The notes: generated by a model not told the origin, from the letters alone. A stretch of DNA of 32,950 bases from Candidatus Omnitrophota bacterium (GCA_003485765.1 DNHS01000025.1:1-32950), one strand, 5' to 3'. Positions 24,290 through 31,863 are shown, counted from the stretch's first letter. Translations and numbers: made by a program.

Positions 24290-24658
24290 TTATTCCTCTT
24301 TTTTATCCCCTATTTTTGAGTACATAAGGTCGCATAGGAATTTTAAAAAAGTATTTTTGTTGTCTTCTTCTATTTTTCCGAAATCAATGCCAGCGTTGTA
24401 AGAATGGCTTTTTGGGGAGTCTAGCTCTCTTGACCATAACACGATGCCTTTCATGTGGGCTGGGTTTAATGCCTCTGGCACGAATATCTTAAGATCAATC
24501 TTGTCCCCTAGCTCCAGTTTATCGCTGGTTAATAACTGCATACCCTGAGCGCTGACATCTTTAGTAGTGCCGAGCTTTTCTGTTTTCGGATCTCTTTGAA
24601 CAATATAAGCGACCTTTAAAGCAATAGCGAACCTTATAAATCTTCTTTTTTCTCGCAT
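24290..24658 (-). CDS. PilZ-domain protein
   Basis: In this 122-residue protein the PilZ signature starts at once: REKRRFIR (RxxxR within residues 2-9), then KDVSAQG (DxSxxG), followed by GIVLWSRE and AGIDFG strands. A charged helix follows to the C-terminus. Both cyclic di-GMP motifs are intact. The N-terminus REKRRF-RF is shared with the membrane-bound PilZ protein at 26015, suggesting they are paralogues. Confidence 0.85.
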   Translation of the reverse strand: MREKRRFIRFAIALKVAYIVQRDPKTEKLGTTKDVSAQGMQLLTSDKLELGDKIDLKIFVPEALNPAHMKGIVLWSRELDSPKSHSYNAGIDFGKIEEDNKNTFLKFLCDLMYSKIGDKKEE

Positions 24659-24666
24659 AAGACCTC

Positions 24667-25158
24667 TTAATCCAGCCTTGTTATACTGAGAGCTGGAACG
24701 CCTATCTTTTTATATTCCACGCCTGCCTCTTCAAATAATGCCTCAAAACTTTTATCTGCGTATTGGCCGCAGGTGACGAACTTTTTTATCTGCGCATTCA
24801 CTATCATCTTTGCGCAAAGGATGCATGGCGAATGAGTGCAGTAGATTATGCTATCAGCGATATTTATTCCGTGCAAGCCCCCCTGTATTATCGCATTCTG
24901 TTCCGCGTGTATTGCCCTGCATATCTCATGTCTCTCGCCTGAAGGAATGCCTAATTCATTTCTCAGGCAGCCTAATTCCAGGCAGTCTTTTACGCCTCTT
25001 GCTGCCCCGTTGTAACCAGTAGTGAGTATCCTTTTATTCCTTACAATAACTGCGCCTACATGGTGCCTGAGGCACGTAGAGCGCTCAGCTACGAGGTATG
25101 ACATTTTTAAAAAATACTCATCCCATTCAGGCCTTTTGGATTTCTGCGATTTTTTCAT
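24667..25158 (-). CDS. Deoxycytidylate (dCMP) deaminase
   Basis: This 163-residue protein has the zinc deaminase motifs HAEQNAI (His84, catalytic Glu86) and PCILC (Cys112, Cys115), plus GYNGAARGVKDC and the CLRHHVGAVIV strand typical of dCMP deaminases. It converts dCMP to dUMP, feeding thymidylate synthesis. It overlaps the upstream P-loop kinase gene by 32 nt; no later start would keep the conserved WDEYFL-MSYLVAERS helix. The long overlap suggests co-translation with a nucleotide-type kinase. Confidence 0.92.
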   Translation of the reverse strand: MKKSQKSKRPEWDEYFLKMSYLVAERSTCLRHHVGAVIVRNKRILTTGYNGAARGVKDCLELGCLRNELGIPSGERHEICRAIHAEQNAIIQGGLHGINIADSIIYCTHSPCILCAKMIVNAQIKKFVTCGQYADKSFEALFEEAGVEYKKIGVPALSITRLD

Positions 25159-25684
25159 CTATTTTTCTGTGAAAATCCTCTATCGTAGAGTCATTTATGA
25201 TTATCATATCTGCCATCTTAAGGCAATTTTCCAGCTGTTGGTTTGTAGAGCTGGCTATATTTTCTTTTTTTTCTTTTTCTACAAATTCCTCTAATGTTTC
25301 TGGATCCCCTGGTCTGTTTCTCGCTACAGCTCTTTTGAATCTCATTTCCACAGTGGCGTCTATGCCTAGCAGGGTAAAATCATTTAATTTTCTAAGAGCT
25401 TTTATTTCAAAAGGATTTCTAATAGAATCAATTACATAGTTGTTTTGATTCTTAATCTTTTTTGTAACCAAATCTGCCAGGACTGAAGGCCCATTTTTTC
25501 CCCTTACCTCATTACCTAATCTTATGAGATTCTCGCGGGACAGTTCTATTCGCCTGGCTTTGGCCTCCTCCCTTAATATATCAGAAAGCGAATAATATTC
25601 AAAGCCCTTTGATTTTAAATAGCTGGCTGCCTCGCCTTTTCCAGAGGCATTAGCGCCTGTAAGGCCTATAATCATTGTCCTCAC
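25127..25684 (-). CDS. P-loop nucleoside-monophosphate-kinase-like protein
   Basis: This 185-residue protein starts with the Walker A motif GLTGANASGKGE and shows YYSLSDILREEAK (NMP-binding helix), DSIRNPFEI (Walker B/DxxR region) and RFKRAVARNRPGDPETLEEF (lid-like region), the layout of the AAA_18/dephospho-CoA-kinase/adenylate-kinase group. It overlaps the dCMP deaminase gene by 32 nt. In eukaryotes and phages related kinase-like domains are found with dCMP deaminases, so a deoxynucleotide monophosphate kinase or a regulatory domain is plausible. It does not look like CoaE proper. The substrate is unproven. Confidence 0.75.
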   Translation of the reverse strand: MRTMIIGLTGANASGKGEAASYLKSKGFEYYSLSDILREEAKARRIELSRENLIRLGNEVRGKNGPSVLADLVTKKIKNQNNYVIDSIRNPFEIKALRKLNDFTLLGIDATVEMRFKRAVARNRPGDPETLEEFVEKEKKENIASSTNQQLENCLKMADMIIINDSTIEDFHRKIDEKIAEIQKA

Positions 25685-26005
25685 TTATTTTACAAGAGAG
25701 CCTGGGGCAACAGGCCTGTCAGGCGAAAGAACAGCCAGAGTTTCTCCGTCCTGAGCCGCAAGGATCATACCCCTGCTCTCCACCCCTCTTATTACAGCAG
25801 GTTCGAGGTTTTCAACAACAGCCACTAGCTTACCTAAAAGTTCTTCTTTGTTATAGCCCTTTTTTATTCCAGCAACAACCTCTCTCTCTTCTTCCCCGAT
25901 TACCACGCGCACAATATACAGCCTGTCTGCGCCAGGATGATCAATCACTTCTTTTATTCTGGCAATCCTTATATTAAGTTTTTTAAATTCTTCTATAGTT
26001 ATCAT
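25685..26005 (-). CDS. Stand-alone tRNA-binding (EMAP-II/Trbp111-like) domain protein
   Basis: This 106-residue protein matches the C-terminal tRNA-binding OB-fold of methionyl-tRNA synthetase. It has F-KLNIRIARIKEVIDHPGADRLYIVRVVIGE, VAGIKKGY, VAVVENLEPAVIRGVESRGMILAA and RPVAPGSLVK. As a free protein it would dimerise and bind tRNA in trans, or act as the beta subunit for a MetG lacking this domain. MetG is not in this window. It abuts the kinase gene with no gap. Confidence 0.88.
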   Translation of the reverse strand: MITIEEFKKLNIRIARIKEVIDHPGADRLYIVRVVIGEEEREVVAGIKKGYNKEELLGKLVAVVENLEPAVIRGVESRGMILAAQDGETLAVLSPDRPVAPGSLVK

Positions 26006-26014
26006 TGGATTCTC

Positions 26015-26488
26015 TTAATACCTTTTCAGGGTATTTAAATGCGTTATTAACATAGCTTCTGCTTCCGGGTCGATCTTTCCAAGCCTAATACCTGTATAGA
26101 ATAGCCTCCTTCCGTGGTCATCAGTAGACCGCAGTTCTTTTACCCACATAACAGAACCTATCAATTTCACAGACTTTGAAAAACCAGGAACTTCTATCTC
26201 TATCTTCAGGCTGTCTTTTTCTTTGAGTTTTTCATAAGTAGAAATACACAGGCCTGTTTTGGATATGTTCCGCATCTTGGTATTGTCTGTGCTTAACTCA
26301 GAACCAATGCGGTTATATCTTATTTTCAGGTTTTCCTGAAACCTTACAAATCTTCTCTTTTCTCTCAGCACCCAATACCTGTTTACAATACCCTGTGGTA
26401 TGCCTTTTCTTATCCTGATCTCTTCTCTTAAAGTAATAGCCAGTATTAAAATTAATGTGAGCAGGATAATTGTATACGCTAGGTACAT
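26015..26488 (-). CDS. Membrane-anchored PilZ-domain protein
   Basis: This 157-residue protein has one N-terminal transmembrane helix (about 4-22), a basic juxtamembrane stretch, then a PilZ domain with REKRRFVRF (RxxxR) and RNISKTG (NxSxxG), followed by GSVMWVKEL and YTGIRLG. It differs from the other six PilZ proteins here by being membrane-bound, so it could report cyclic di-GMP at the inner membrane. It starts 1 nt after the DUF362 gene. Confidence 0.83.
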   Translation of the reverse strand: MYLAYTIILLTLILILAITLREEIRIRKGIPQGIVNRYWVLREKRRFVRFQENLKIRYNRIGSELSTDNTKMRNISKTGLCISTYEKLKEKDSLKIEIEVPGFSKSVKLIGSVMWVKELRSTDDHGRRLFYTGIRLGKIDPEAEAMLITHLNTLKRY

Positions 26489-26489
26489 T

Positions 26490-27584
26490 CTAAATCTCCA
26501 TGAGTTCGTATTGGCTGACGCCTAATTTTATCTTTTCAGCGTGTCTTATCTGCGCAAGCGGATCTATCTCAGGAAATATTTCTTTAAATTTATCTATGCC
26601 TACAAGATCCATTGAGGCTTTATCTACTGCGACAGGATCTGCGCCGCATAATATTCCTATGTCAGGCGCAATAGGCGTTTCGTCTTTCGACATGCAATCG
26701 CAGTTTTTTGTCATATGTTCCAAAAAATTTAAATACACAATTCTGGAGTTTAGGGCCTTTTTTACGCCTAGAGCATATTCTACCATTTTTTCCTGAAATT
26801 TTACAACATTTTCGTCATATTTTATATCAATGGCTCCTGCTCTGCATGCCACAGTGCATTCCCCGCAGCCAACACATCTTTCCTTTACAAGTATGGCCTT
26901 TTTTTTCTTTATGCCTATTGCGTTTGCAGGGCATATGCTCATGCATGCGCTGCAGCCAATGCATTTTTCAATAGTTATCTCTGGAAGAGTGCCTGAGTGC
27001 TGCAAGAGCTTACCCTGACGGGAAGCGCAGTCTATGCCAAGGTTTTTAAGAGACCCCGCAAAACCTGATTGCATATGGCCTGTTACATGCGATACGCAAA
27101 TCACATTATCGCTTTCGCATATACCTCTGGCTATCTTAACGCTCTCAAAGTGGTCTCCGCGTATTGGTATGTTCTGGCAGTCTCGTCCACGCAAACCGTC
27201 AGCTATTATTATAGGTATACCAACTTTGTCAAAGCTGTATCCATGGCTGTTAGCTACATGAAGATGCCCGATTGCATTAGACCTTTTCTCTCTGTAAAGC
27301 GTATTTGTCTCTGCTATAAAAAGGTTTTCTGTAGTCTCTCTCAAAGAGTTTAAAATATCTGTTAACCATGCGGGTTTTATATATCCAGAGGCGCCTTCTT
27401 CCCCAAATGTTAACTTTATCGCAGTAAAACTATTTTTATCTTTAAAATCAACTATTGGCTTTAAATATTGCCATGCAGATAAAACAGCTTCGCTTATTTT
27501 CTGGTCTAAAGACCAGTCTTGAAGCCTTTTAATATATACCTTGCTTGGGGTTATCTTAGGCGCTTTGTTTGAATGATTCTGCAA
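26490..27584 (-). CDS. DUF362-family protein with two [4Fe-4S] ferredoxin clusters
   Basis: This 364-residue protein has a DUF362 domain (SNAIGHLHVANSHGYSF, GDHFESVKIARGI, SHVTGHMQSGFAGSLKNLG) interrupted by a two-cluster ferredoxin insert. The cysteines are 208/211/214/218 (CIGCSACMSICP) and 237/240/243/247 (CVGCGECTVACR). It ends with GADPVAVDKASMDLVG, also typical. The family is widespread in anaerobes and its reaction is unknown; electron transfer is inferred from the clusters. It starts at TTG 27584 inside the upstream protease gene, where GAGGAGG provides a strong ribosome site about 7 nt before it. Confidence 0.85.
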   Translation of the reverse strand: MQNHSNKAPKITPSKVYIKRLQDWSLDQKISEAVLSAWQYLKPIVDFKDKNSFTAIKLTFGEEGASGYIKPAWLTDILNSLRETTENLFIAETNTLYREKRSNAIGHLHVANSHGYSFDKVGIPIIIADGLRGRDCQNIPIRGDHFESVKIARGICESDNVICVSHVTGHMQSGFAGSLKNLGIDCASRQGKLLQHSGTLPEITIEKCIGCSACMSICPANAIGIKKKKAILVKERCVGCGECTVACRAGAIDIKYDENVVKFQEKMVEYALGVKKALNSRIVYLNFLEHMTKNCDCMSKDETPIAPDIGILCGADPVAVDKASMDLVGIDKFKEIFPEIDPLAQIRHAEKIKLGVSQYELMEI

Positions 27585-28659
27585 AGGCTATCCTCCTCGC
27601 TATTGGCGGATGGTCGTAAAGCATTATTTCATAAAATCTGCCGGGATATGTATCTGCCAGGTTCTGTTCGCTAAGTTTTTTCATTGTAGATATAAATGCG
27701 CTGACATTACCTGTGGTTTTCAGTGAAAACTCATCCGCATCTTTTTCCAGGCGTCTTGAAAAGGCATTGGCCGCTGGAATCAATGCTATGTTAAACAGAA
27801 CTACAATAAAATATATCAATACAAGCGATTCGTAATCATAAAGCATGTTGTATCCAAAAAAATTATGCAATTTTAGAAATAGATTATTTGCAAAAAAGAA
27901 TATTATAAATGTAAAAACACCTCCTGATATTATAAGTTTCCACATGTGGCTCAGCTTGTGATGCCCAAGCTCATGAGCCATAACCGACTCTATTTCATCG
28001 TGGCTAAAATTTGAAATAAGCGTATCGCAGAGCACTATCCTTTTCTGCCTGCCAAGGCCGAGCAATGCTGCATTAGCCTTTTTTGTATCCCTGCTTATGT
28101 CCAGTTCATATACGCCGCTAGCCTTAAATCCAACCCTTGAAACAAGCTTGCTCAGCTTGCTCTCTAATGTTGCATCTTTTATGGGAGAATATTTATAAAA
28201 AATAGGCACTATTATGACTGGCGCGAATTTTGCCAGTATTATAGAAATAGAAAACCATAAAAGAGCTGTCCATAGCCACCAGCTTAGAGGATATAGTTTT
28301 AAAAATGTATACAGCGCCATAACAAGAGGCCCGCTTATTATAAAAGCAATAATATTTTTCTTGCCTTCCCTAAAAACCCAATCTTTTAATGTCTGGTTAG
28401 AAAGAGAAAATTTATGCTCCAATACGTATCCGGAGTAAAACTCCAAAGGCAGATTTATGACATAATAAAACGCTCCAGCAAGAATACAGAATATAATCAA
28501 ATTAACATAATCATTATGAGGGGTTAGCTGCGATATGCTTTTAAAATAAGTAGGTATGCCTGCAATTAAGAATATCCATAGCAGTATTGGCGTTAGAAAT
28601 ATATTTATTAGCGCAATCCTGTGTTTTATTGTGGAATATTGTTTTGCTTTATCTTGCAT
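27556..28659 (-). CDS. Ste24-like M48 metalloprotease (CAAX prenyl protease 1 family), integral membrane
   Basis: This 367-residue protein has several transmembrane segments (near 17-37, 52-70, 103-122, 128-152, 240-262 and 275-295) and the zinc motif HELGH (229-233) with a likely third ligand Glu in RRLEKDADEFSL. NAALLGLGRQKRIVLCDTLI matches Ste24/HtpX relatives. In bacteria such enzymes degrade membrane proteins; the CAAX name comes from yeast. It is a second M48 protease in the same operon as the lipoprotein at 23373. The 3' end overlaps the DUF362 gene by 29 nt. Confidence 0.9.
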   Translation of the reverse strand: MQDKAKQYSTIKHRIALINIFLTPILLWIFLIAGIPTYFKSISQLTPHNDYVNLIIFCILAGAFYYVINLPLEFYSGYVLEHKFSLSNQTLKDWVFREGKKNIIAFIISGPLVMALYTFLKLYPLSWWLWTALLWFSISIILAKFAPVIIVPIFYKYSPIKDATLESKLSKLVSRVGFKASGVYELDISRDTKKANAALLGLGRQKRIVLCDTLISNFSHDEIESVMAHELGHHKLSHMWKLIISGGVFTFIIFFFANNLFLKLHNFFGYNMLYDYESLVLIYFIVVLFNIALIPAANAFSRRLEKDADEFSLKTTGNVSAFISTMKKLSEQNLADTYPGRFYEIMLYDHPPIARRIAFAESFKQSA

Positions 28660-28664
28660 GAAAT

Positions 28665-29210
28665 TTAATGGGTAGGGAACGGTTTCAAATCGTTCCCTAC
28701 TTGCATATAAAGGTTTCTTATATGGTTTAATATATCTATATATTTTTTGCTTCTATAATCAGGGTATGTCCATTCAAACGGCTCGAAGCTGGATTTTCTC
28801 CATCTGAGCGTGACTTCTGCAAATATCCCATGATGTAAATATATCCTGTGAAAGTAATCTTTTGTAGTGGCTAGAATAAGTTTTGAGTCAGATATGTAGC
28901 CAGGGTCAATATTTATTCGTCTTTTTTTATCTGCGCTGAGTTTTTCTTCTATGGAGTTAGTAAGGAGTTTTATCTTTGCGATCTTTTCAGGAGAGATAGT
29001 TTTTTTAAAGGAGATGAACTTTCTTTTTAACGGACTACCCATCTCTTTTTTATAGTAATCCGTGTAGCCAAAAGAAATTACAAGGCTTTTATAATCTATA
29101 GGGCCGAACTCTTTAATAAAAAACTCTTCGGCTATATCGAAGAGTTTTTGGCTTTTGGCTAGCATTCCTATAATAAGTTTTACCGCTTTTGGCTTTCTGG
29201 CCTTGTCCAT
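28665..29210 (-). CDS. DUF4416-family protein
   Basis: This 181-residue protein shows the DUF4416 pattern: KLIIGMLAKSQKLFDIAEEFFIKEFGPIDY, YTDYYKKEMGSPLKRKFISFK, RINIDPGYISDSKLILATTKDYFHRIYLHHGIFAEVTLRW and FEWTYPDYRS. The function is unknown; some databases label it GTP-binding without a visible P-loop, and I see none here. The last eleven residues (VGNDLKPFPTH) are encoded by a near-perfect palindrome, so the natural C-terminus may have been changed by a repeat insertion. Confidence 0.85.
   Translation of the reverse strand: MDKARKPKAVKLIIGMLAKSQKLFDIAEEFFIKEFGPIDYKSLVISFGYTDYYKKEMGSPLKRKFISFKKTISPEKIAKIKLLTNSIEEKLSADKKRRINIDPGYISDSKLILATTKDYFHRIYLHHGIFAEVTLRWRKSSFEPFEWTYPDYRSKKYIDILNHIRNLYMQVGNDLKPFPTH
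28672..28700. repeat. Near-perfect palindrome at the 3' end of the DUF4416 gene
   Basis: GTAGGGAACG (28672-28681) pairs with CGTTCCCTAC (28691-28700). The 9-nt centre is itself almost self-complementary, making a 29-nt near-perfect palindrome. It has no T-run and lies within the coding frame, so it is not a typical terminator. It looks like a dispersed palindromic repeat that has become part of the gene end. Confidence 0.65.
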
Positions 29211-29224
29211 TTATACCTAATATG

Positions 29225-29605
29225 TCATTGGCTTATCTGTATCTCCGCAGGATCCAAGTTGCCTGAAGCCACGTAATCCTCCGCTATTTTTTGGTCTTTT
29301 TTAGAAATATCTGTAAAGAATATAGCTATATTGTAGTGTGCCTTGTCAGCATATTTTATTATAGCTGGTTCTGTCCTGACAACTACGCCTTTACATCTTA
29401 TTTTTCTCGTAGGGCTACTAGCGTCCTTTCCTGGGATCAGAAGCACAACCTCTATCTTTGACATAGGCACTAGGTTCCTGGTTACTCTGCAGTAAACGCC
29501 CGATGAGCTTATATCAACTGTTTCTGTTATAATATCAAAAGCGGTATCTGCAAGCTTAAGAGGTATATTCTTTTTTGCCCTTATATTTTTACGGCGCTCA
29601 ATCAT
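29225..29605 (-). CDS. PilZ-domain protein
   Basis: This 126-residue protein starts with ERRKNIR (RxxxR at residues 3-8) and has VDISSSG (DxSxxG) about 30 residues later, then a CKGVVVRTE strand and a C-terminal FFTDISKKDQKIAEDYV helix. Both ligand motifs are intact. Its barrel differs from the other copies in lacking the typical V-W pair, so it is a more distant paralogue. Confidence 0.82.
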   Translation of the reverse strand: MIERRKNIRAKKNIPLKLADTAFDIITETVDISSSGVYCRVTRNLVPMSKIEVVLLIPGKDASSPTRKIRCKGVVVRTEPAIIKYADKAHYNIAIFFTDISKKDQKIAEDYVASGNLDPAEIQISQ

Positions 29606-29608
29606 AAA

Positions 29609-29806
29609 CTATGCTTTTTTCTCTTTCTTTGCGGCTATAGCTTTAACAGCCTGCTGCCAGCAACCCTTAGAACAATAGTAGCCATTGTTCTTATAATACC
29701 ATGACTTTCTTTTTAGCCTTTTATTGCATTTCATGCAATTTGTAGGTTTTTCTGCTGCTTCCGGCGCTTTCTTTACTTCATCCTGTTTTTTTGCTTCTTC
29801 TGGCAT
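29609..29806 (-). CDS. Small zinc-finger-like protein
   Basis: This 65-residue protein has a charged Lys/Glu/Ala-rich N-terminal third, then CMKCNKRLKRKSWYYKNNGYYCSKGC, a four-Cys pattern (CxxC...CxxxC) with aromatic residues that suggests a small zinc knuckle, and a basic tail. It could bind nucleic acid or protein; I recognise no named family. GGAGG lies 7 nt before the ATG. It overlaps the end of the endonuclease III-like gene by 29 nt, so its ribosome site lies inside that gene. Confidence 0.7.
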   Translation of the reverse strand: MPEEAKKQDEVKKAPEAAEKPTNCMKCNKRLKRKSWYYKNNGYYCSKGCWQQAVKAIAAKKEKKA

Positions 29807-30524
29807 TTTGTTTCCTCCGTATACTTCGTATTGGGCACATGCTGCACAATGGTTTTTTAGATTTACATATAGATTTTCCCAACTCCACTATTAACGCATG
29901 AAACTCATTGAATAATCCAGTATTTTCTGGAATATTATTCATGAATAAAGACTGTATTTCCTTGTATTCCGCATCCTGGCTTATAAAACCATGCCTTGAG
30001 AACACCCTTTTTGTATATGCGTCTATTACAAAAATAGGTTTATTGCCGGCATATAAAAGAATGCTGTCCGCTGTTTCCTGGCCTATGCCATTAAGCGCCA
30101 GCAGCTCTTCTCTTAATTTATAAAGATCGGTTTTGAACATTCTGTTAATAGAGCCATTATAACAGGTATTCAGGAATTTCAAAAAATTCTTTATGCGGTT
30201 CGCCTTTACATTATAATACCCGGAAGGCCTTATGAGCTTTGCCAGTTTTTTCTCAAGGATATCGGAAAGCCTGCTTACGCTCAACGCCTTTTCTCTTTTA
30301 AGGTTATTGATGGCCCTTTCTACATTAACCCAGGCGGTGTTTTGCGTAAGGATGGCACCTATTATTATTTCAATTTTTGTATCGCCTGGCCACCAATGCC
30401 TTGAGCCGAATTTGGCATAAAGCAAATCGTATATTATTAATAAAGATCGGTTTAATCTTTTGTGTTTCAACGCCCAGCGTCCTTCGACAGGCTCAGGACT
30501 TCTCGCTATAACATTAGCGCTCAA
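29778..30524 (-). CDS. Endonuclease III-like DNA glycosylase (HhH-GPD), altered iron-sulfur site
   Basis: This protein of up to 248 residues belongs to the endonuclease III-related group: WWPGDTKIEIIIGAILTQNTAW, the helix-hairpin-helix LNGIGQETADSILLYAG, and FVIDAYTKRV with the catalytic Asp. It would remove damaged bases from DNA. The C-terminal iron-sulfur motif is CKSKKPLCSMC, but the expected fourth Cys six residues on is Arg, in codons that also hold the next gene's ribosome site. The start is uncertain. TTG 30524 overlaps the upstream stop but would translate a repeat-like segment encoding SPEPVEGR (30478-30505). TTG 30470 gives LKHKRLNRSLL and fits the family better. Confidence 0.83.
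   Translation of the reverse strand: MSANVIARSPEPVEGRWALKHKRLNRSLLIIYDLLYAKFGSRHWWPGDTKIEIIIGAILTQNTAWVNVERAINNLKREKALSVSRLSDILEKKLAKLIRPSGYYNVKANRIKNFLKFLNTCYNGSINRMFKTDLYKLREELLALNGIGQETADSILLYAGNKPIFVIDAYTKRVFSRHGFISQDAEYKEIQSLFMNNIPENTGLFNEFHALIVELGKSICKSKKPLCSMCPIRSIRRKQNARRSKKTG
30478..30502. repeat. Repeat-like segment encoding SPEPVEGR
   Basis: The plus strand holds TCCTTCGACAGGCTCAGGA (30480-30498), whose ends TCCT and AGGA are complementary. From memory, this string (read as PEPVEGR on the other strand) is a recurring dispersed element in many unrelated bacterial genomes and a known source of false N-terminal extensions. No second copy is present here. Confidence 0.5.
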
Positions 30525-31390
30525 TGCTCGGCGCGCTCTTTTATTTTTGAAGCAAGTTCCACTAAAAGGTTATAATAAGCAGACTCCCTCGTTACAGGGA
30601 ATTTTATCTGCTTTCCTTTTTGGGTATGCTCTTTGAATGAAGCTATATTTAATTCAGCGGCTCCGCCGCTATTTTTCATTTCGAGAGACACAACCAGTTT
30701 ATGTTCAATAGAAGCTGTAGCGTCTGCCCATAGTTCTTTTATGAGATCAAGTCTTATCGGCATCGTAGCTAAAATAGCGCCTGTAGTCCTGCTTGAAAAG
30801 ATAACAGAATAGCCATTTTCCCTTAAAACCATCAGAGAATATGAAAATACAGTGTCAACGCCTGCATCTATATCAGCTCTTACAACGCTGCTTCCCTGCG
30901 TAACTTGAATTTTTTCCGGATTCAAGGCTTCGCTTGAAAACTCACTCCCAGTCATTGAACTTGAAGTTACGTTTTTCACCGGCACTGCTGATTTAACCGC
31001 AGCGCCGGATCCCAAAAGAGTTGTCCATTTGGATTTTTTGAGTTCCCGGTAAGCAGATTTTTCTTTTTTTATAGGATATTTTTTTGCTTTTTTAACAATC
31101 AAAATACTGTCGCCTTCTTTAATTTCCTTTTCAATATTTAATATTTCTGCAGCAGCGACATTAGCCCTGACTTCCACTACTTGGGCCTCTGCTAATTTTT
31201 CAGCATCTCTGTGGATAATAAGCCCGTCGCCTATTTCAATGCCTTCATTCTCTCCCGCCTTGATTATTATATACTCCTTGTCAGAATTTATGCTGATAAC
31301 CTGCGAATCAATCTCTATGTCTTCCTGGCAGAGAGCGATCCCGGAAAGAAAAGCGCAGAAAAAATATAAAACCAAAATATTTTTCATCAT
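30521..31390 (-). CDS. Exported protein with FlgT-C-like domain, function unknown
   Basis: This 289-residue protein has a signal peptide (about 3-21, cleavage near ALC-QED). Residues about 30-100 form a small beta-rich module: VISINSDKEYIIIKAGENEGIEIGDGLIIHR, VVEVRANVAAAEIL and EGDSILIV, resembling the C-terminal domain of FlgT-like proteins. A linker follows, then an alpha/beta region (about 165-285) with SYSLMVLRENGYSVIFSSRTTGAILAT. It probably acts in the periplasm or outer envelope. It heads the long operon down to the PfkB kinase, and its promoter lies only 9 nt from the ATG, implying a leaderless message. Confidence 0.72.
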   Translation of the reverse strand: MMKNILVLYFFCAFLSGIALCQEDIEIDSQVISINSDKEYIIIKAGENEGIEIGDGLIIHRDAEKLAEAQVVEVRANVAAAEILNIEKEIKEGDSILIVKKAKKYPIKKEKSAYRELKKSKWTTLLGSGAAVKSAVPVKNVTSSSMTGSEFSSEALNPEKIQVTQGSSVVRADIDAGVDTVFSYSLMVLRENGYSVIFSSRTTGAILATMPIRLDLIKELWADATASIEHKLVVSLEMKNSGGAAELNIASFKEHTQKGKQIKFPVTRESAYYNLLVELASKIKERAEH

Positions 31391-31399
31391 TACAATTGT

Positions 31400-31428
31400 A
31401 TTTTAGTACAGAAAAATACAAAATACAA
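31400..31428 (-). promoter_or_regulatory. Sigma70-type promoter for the exported-protein operon
   Basis: The minus strand has TTGTAT (31428-31423), a 17-nt spacer and TAAAAT (31405-31400). The first ATG follows after 9 nt; a second in-frame ATG comes 3 nt later. No Shine-Dalgarno fits in the remaining leader. The small palindrome ACAATTGT sits between -10 and ATG. Confidence 0.55.
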
Positions 31429-31459
31429 GAAAAATATTACATTTGATGACTATTAGAAA

Positions 31460-31852
31460 TTAATGAAGGGAGTATTTGCAGCCTTTGTCAAAGGCCTCTT
31501 TGAAGTCGTACCTATTGTGGAAATCTTCCTTGCGGTCTTCGTCTGTTTTGCCTAACAATCCGGAATTTATAAGATTAAACACTATCTCGCCAAAGTCATT
31601 AGTTGATTTAATGCCCCATTTTTCAAGCACAACCCTTGCCATTGGCCCGAATTGCTCTAAACAATAGTCCTTTACTCCTATAGAAAGCTCCTCGCCGCTC
31701 ACATGTCCTTTTCTCTTGAGCTTTCTCATGGTATAGTCCAGGCTTGCCATGATAAAAGAATACGCTTCCGGATCATATCTTTTATCTTTATCCAGTATTT
31801 TTAATAAGGCAAATACTTTACTCATACTCTGTTTGTTTTTATTTTCAGCCAT
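31460..31852 (-). CDS. Minf_1886-family protein
   Basis: This 130-residue protein matches the Minf_1886 family seen mainly in Planctomycetes, Verrucomicrobia and related phyla. It has RYDPEAYSFIMASLDYTMRKL, HVSGEELSIGVKDYCLEQFGPMARVVLEKWGI, DFGEIVFNLINSGLLGKTDEDRKEDF and a YDFKEAF tail. The function is unknown. The gene appears monocistronic, with a consensus promoter whose -10 is 11 nt before the ATG. It is one of the better taxonomic markers for a PVC-type host in this window. Confidence 0.88.
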   Translation of the reverse strand: MAENKNKQSMSKVFALLKILDKDKRYDPEAYSFIMASLDYTMRKLKRKGHVSGEELSIGVKDYCLEQFGPMARVVLEKWGIKSTNDFGEIVFNLINSGLLGKTDEDRKEDFHNRYDFKEAFDKGCKYSLH

Positions 31853-31863
31853 AAGTGATAAAA

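Noticed and set aside
28672..28700. Palindrome as a transcription terminator after DUF4416
   Set aside because: It lies inside the coding frame before the stop, no T-run follows on the minus strand, and the next gene begins 5 nt after the stop in the same operon.
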